Assembly (NCBI GenBank): GCA_020348925.1
Contig: CP070758.1
Location: 4,001,038 to 4,038,457 of the forward strand
Direction of reading: 5' to 3'
DNA: 37,420 nt
Source: Gemmatimonadota bacterium
GTDB taxonomy: Bacteria > JBHIER01 > G020348925
The notes under the pieces were generated by a model. That model did not search any database. It was not told where the DNA came from and saw only the letters and a program-made list of their open reading frames with translations. Shown piece after piece: positions 36,472 through 37,420 of this stretch; position 1 is the first letter of the stretch; every line of letters starts with the position of its first letter. Made by a program: the position numbers and the translations under genes.

Positions 36472-37420
36472 TCACGGGCACTTACCCACACCTAGGATAA
36501 CCCGGACTATTCCCAGTGCATCCAGAATATCAAGAGTACCGTCCTGGTTGCAGTCGGCCCTCCAGAACTCACACCCCTCAAGGATGCTGATACCGAGAAT
36601 ATGGTTAACTAATGAGAGTATGTCAAGAACATCCGGACTGCCGTCGCCGTTAATGTCACTCACCGGCAGCGCGCAGATGATGGCCGTGCCGGTCATGCCT
36701 TGAGCAAAATGAGGAATACAGTAATAGGGATACGTTCCGGTATCCTCAAAGTGATGCGTGAAGGATTCGCCGGTGCTCAGAAGACCTGAATCCCACAGTT
36801 GACCGGATAGTGGATCATTCGGTCCGGTTCCGCTGGTGGAGGTGTGTGCTGCAGTCCCCGTTGTCGTCCATCGGACCGCTTGACCGACGCCAATGTAAAC
36901 CGGGTCAGGATCGAAAAAGAGATCATCGGTCATTGCCACGTCCACTGTTGGGATACCAACGTGTATGTAGTCTGTTTCAGTAAGGGTATCTGGGCCGCAA
37001 GGGCCTGTCACGGTTAGTATGACGCTGTACGTTCCCTCGGTCTGATATTCATGGCTTGGATTCTGTTGGGTGCTTGTTCCGTCGTCGCCAAAATCCCAGA
37101 ACCAGGAGTCTATGTCACCTGTGGAGAGATCGGTGAATTGAACGGTCAGTGGAGACGGTCCGCTTGTGGGGCTGGCTGAAAAATTTGCCTGAGGCAGGGG
37201 ATCCACAGCGATGTAGTCGTTTTTTATCTCAGTATCGTCACCACCAGGTCCTGTGACCGTCAATCTGACAGTGAAGGTTCCTGCGCTCTGGTACTGATGC
37301 GCGGGATTCTGTTCAGTGCTCGATTCATCATCACCGAAACTCCAGTCCCACGACGTGATGTCGCCTGTGGACTGGTCCGTAAACTCGACGGTGAGTGGAG
37401 CGCAACCAGTGGTGGGCTCG
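36472..37420 (-). CDS. PKD-PKD-cupredoxin-dockerin secreted protein (5' end beyond window)
   Basis: The frame is open to the right edge, so at least 315 residues are present without the start. A first PKD domain is cut (EPTTGCAPLTVEFTDQSTGDITSWDWSFGDDESSTEQNPAHQY), and a second is complete (NFSASPTSGPSPLTVQFTDLSTGDIDSWFWDFGDDGTSTQQNPSHEYQTEGTY). A plastocyanin-like cupredoxin domain follows (VAMTDDLFFDPDPVYIGVGQAVRWTTTGTAAHTS ... YPYYCIPHFAQGMTG). His in AAHTS plus Cys, His and Met in YCIPHFAQGM make a complete type 1 copper site. The C-terminus is a dockerin pair (DINGDGSPDVLDILSLVNHILG, DCNQDGTLDILDALGIVRVILG). An electron-carrying, surface-docked copper protein is likely. It appears to head, or lie within, the redox run on this strand. 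Confidence 0.9.
   Translation of the reverse strand, partial: EPTTGCAPLTVEFTDQSTGDITSWDWSFGDDESSTEQNPAHQYQSAGTFTVRLTVTGPGGDDTEIKNDYIAVDPLPQANFSASPTSGPSPLTVQFTDLSTGDIDSWFWDFGDDGTSTQQNPSHEYQTEGTYSVILTVTGPCGPDTLTETDYIHVGIPTVDVAMTDDLFFDPDPVYIGVGQAVRWTTTGTAAHTSTSGTGPNDPLSGQLWDSGLLSTGESFTHHFEDTGTYPYYCIPHFAQGMTGTAIICALPVSDINGDGSPDVLDILSLVNHILGISILEGCEFWRADCNQDGTLDILDALGIVRVILGVGKCP

Overview
The window looks like chromosomal DNA from an uncultured bacterium of the FCB superphylum (Zixibacteria, Latescibacteria, KSB1, Marinimicrobia or a relative). The evidence is a secreted protein ending in a Por/T9SS-type C-terminal sorting domain (25597-26463), several Ca-loop dockerin pairs, beta-barrel and lipoprotein genes typical of a Gram-negative envelope, and modular GVYG / GNVGIGT surface proteins. 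The exact phylum cannot be fixed from the sequence. Most genes have a clear Shine-Dalgarno (AAGGAGG), and several have sigma70 promoters with a TTGAC(A/T)-17-TAnnnT layout. No tRNA, rRNA, CRISPR array, transposase, phage gene or transcription regulator gene was seen.

Left part (1-6.5 kb): a partial SnoaL-like gene, an L,D-transpeptidase lipoprotein, two envelope proteins, a cold-shock protein with a 16-bp leader hairpin, a type IV pilin behind a perfect sigma54 promoter, and a DUF2779 nuclease-like protein. Middle part (6.5-17 kb): three tandem paralogous lipoproteins of about 847 aa (CsgG/FlgO-like domain, TPR array, jelly-roll-like C-terminus), interrupted by an opposite-strand phosphofructokinase with pyrophosphate-type residues. 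All three paralogs carry the same GAAAC-N17-GTCT upstream element, which looks like an ECF sigma promoter. A rubrerythrin-like gene follows.

Right part (17-37 kb, nearly all minus strand): a CoA-binding protein and a Tat-exported FAD oxidoreductase behind a promoter with a palindromic operator; cell-wall and polysaccharide enzymes (NlpC/P60, heparinase II/III, M23); a dockerin plus sorting-domain protein; three modular surface proteins that share one N-terminal domain, one of them probably split by a single-base frameshift; and a compact run of six genes (33616-37420) rich in redox motifs. That run encodes PKD-cupredoxin-dockerin, CxxCH-Reeler-like-dockerin, a CX4CH lipoprotein, a DUF5777 barrel, a His-rich membrane protein and a 33-aa membrane peptide not previously listed as an ORF. 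A dispersed palindromic repeat sits between the minus-strand genes.

The two most promising undescribed signals are the triplicated lipoprotein family with its shared ECF-like box, and the cell-surface redox gene run with its dockerins and micro-protein.
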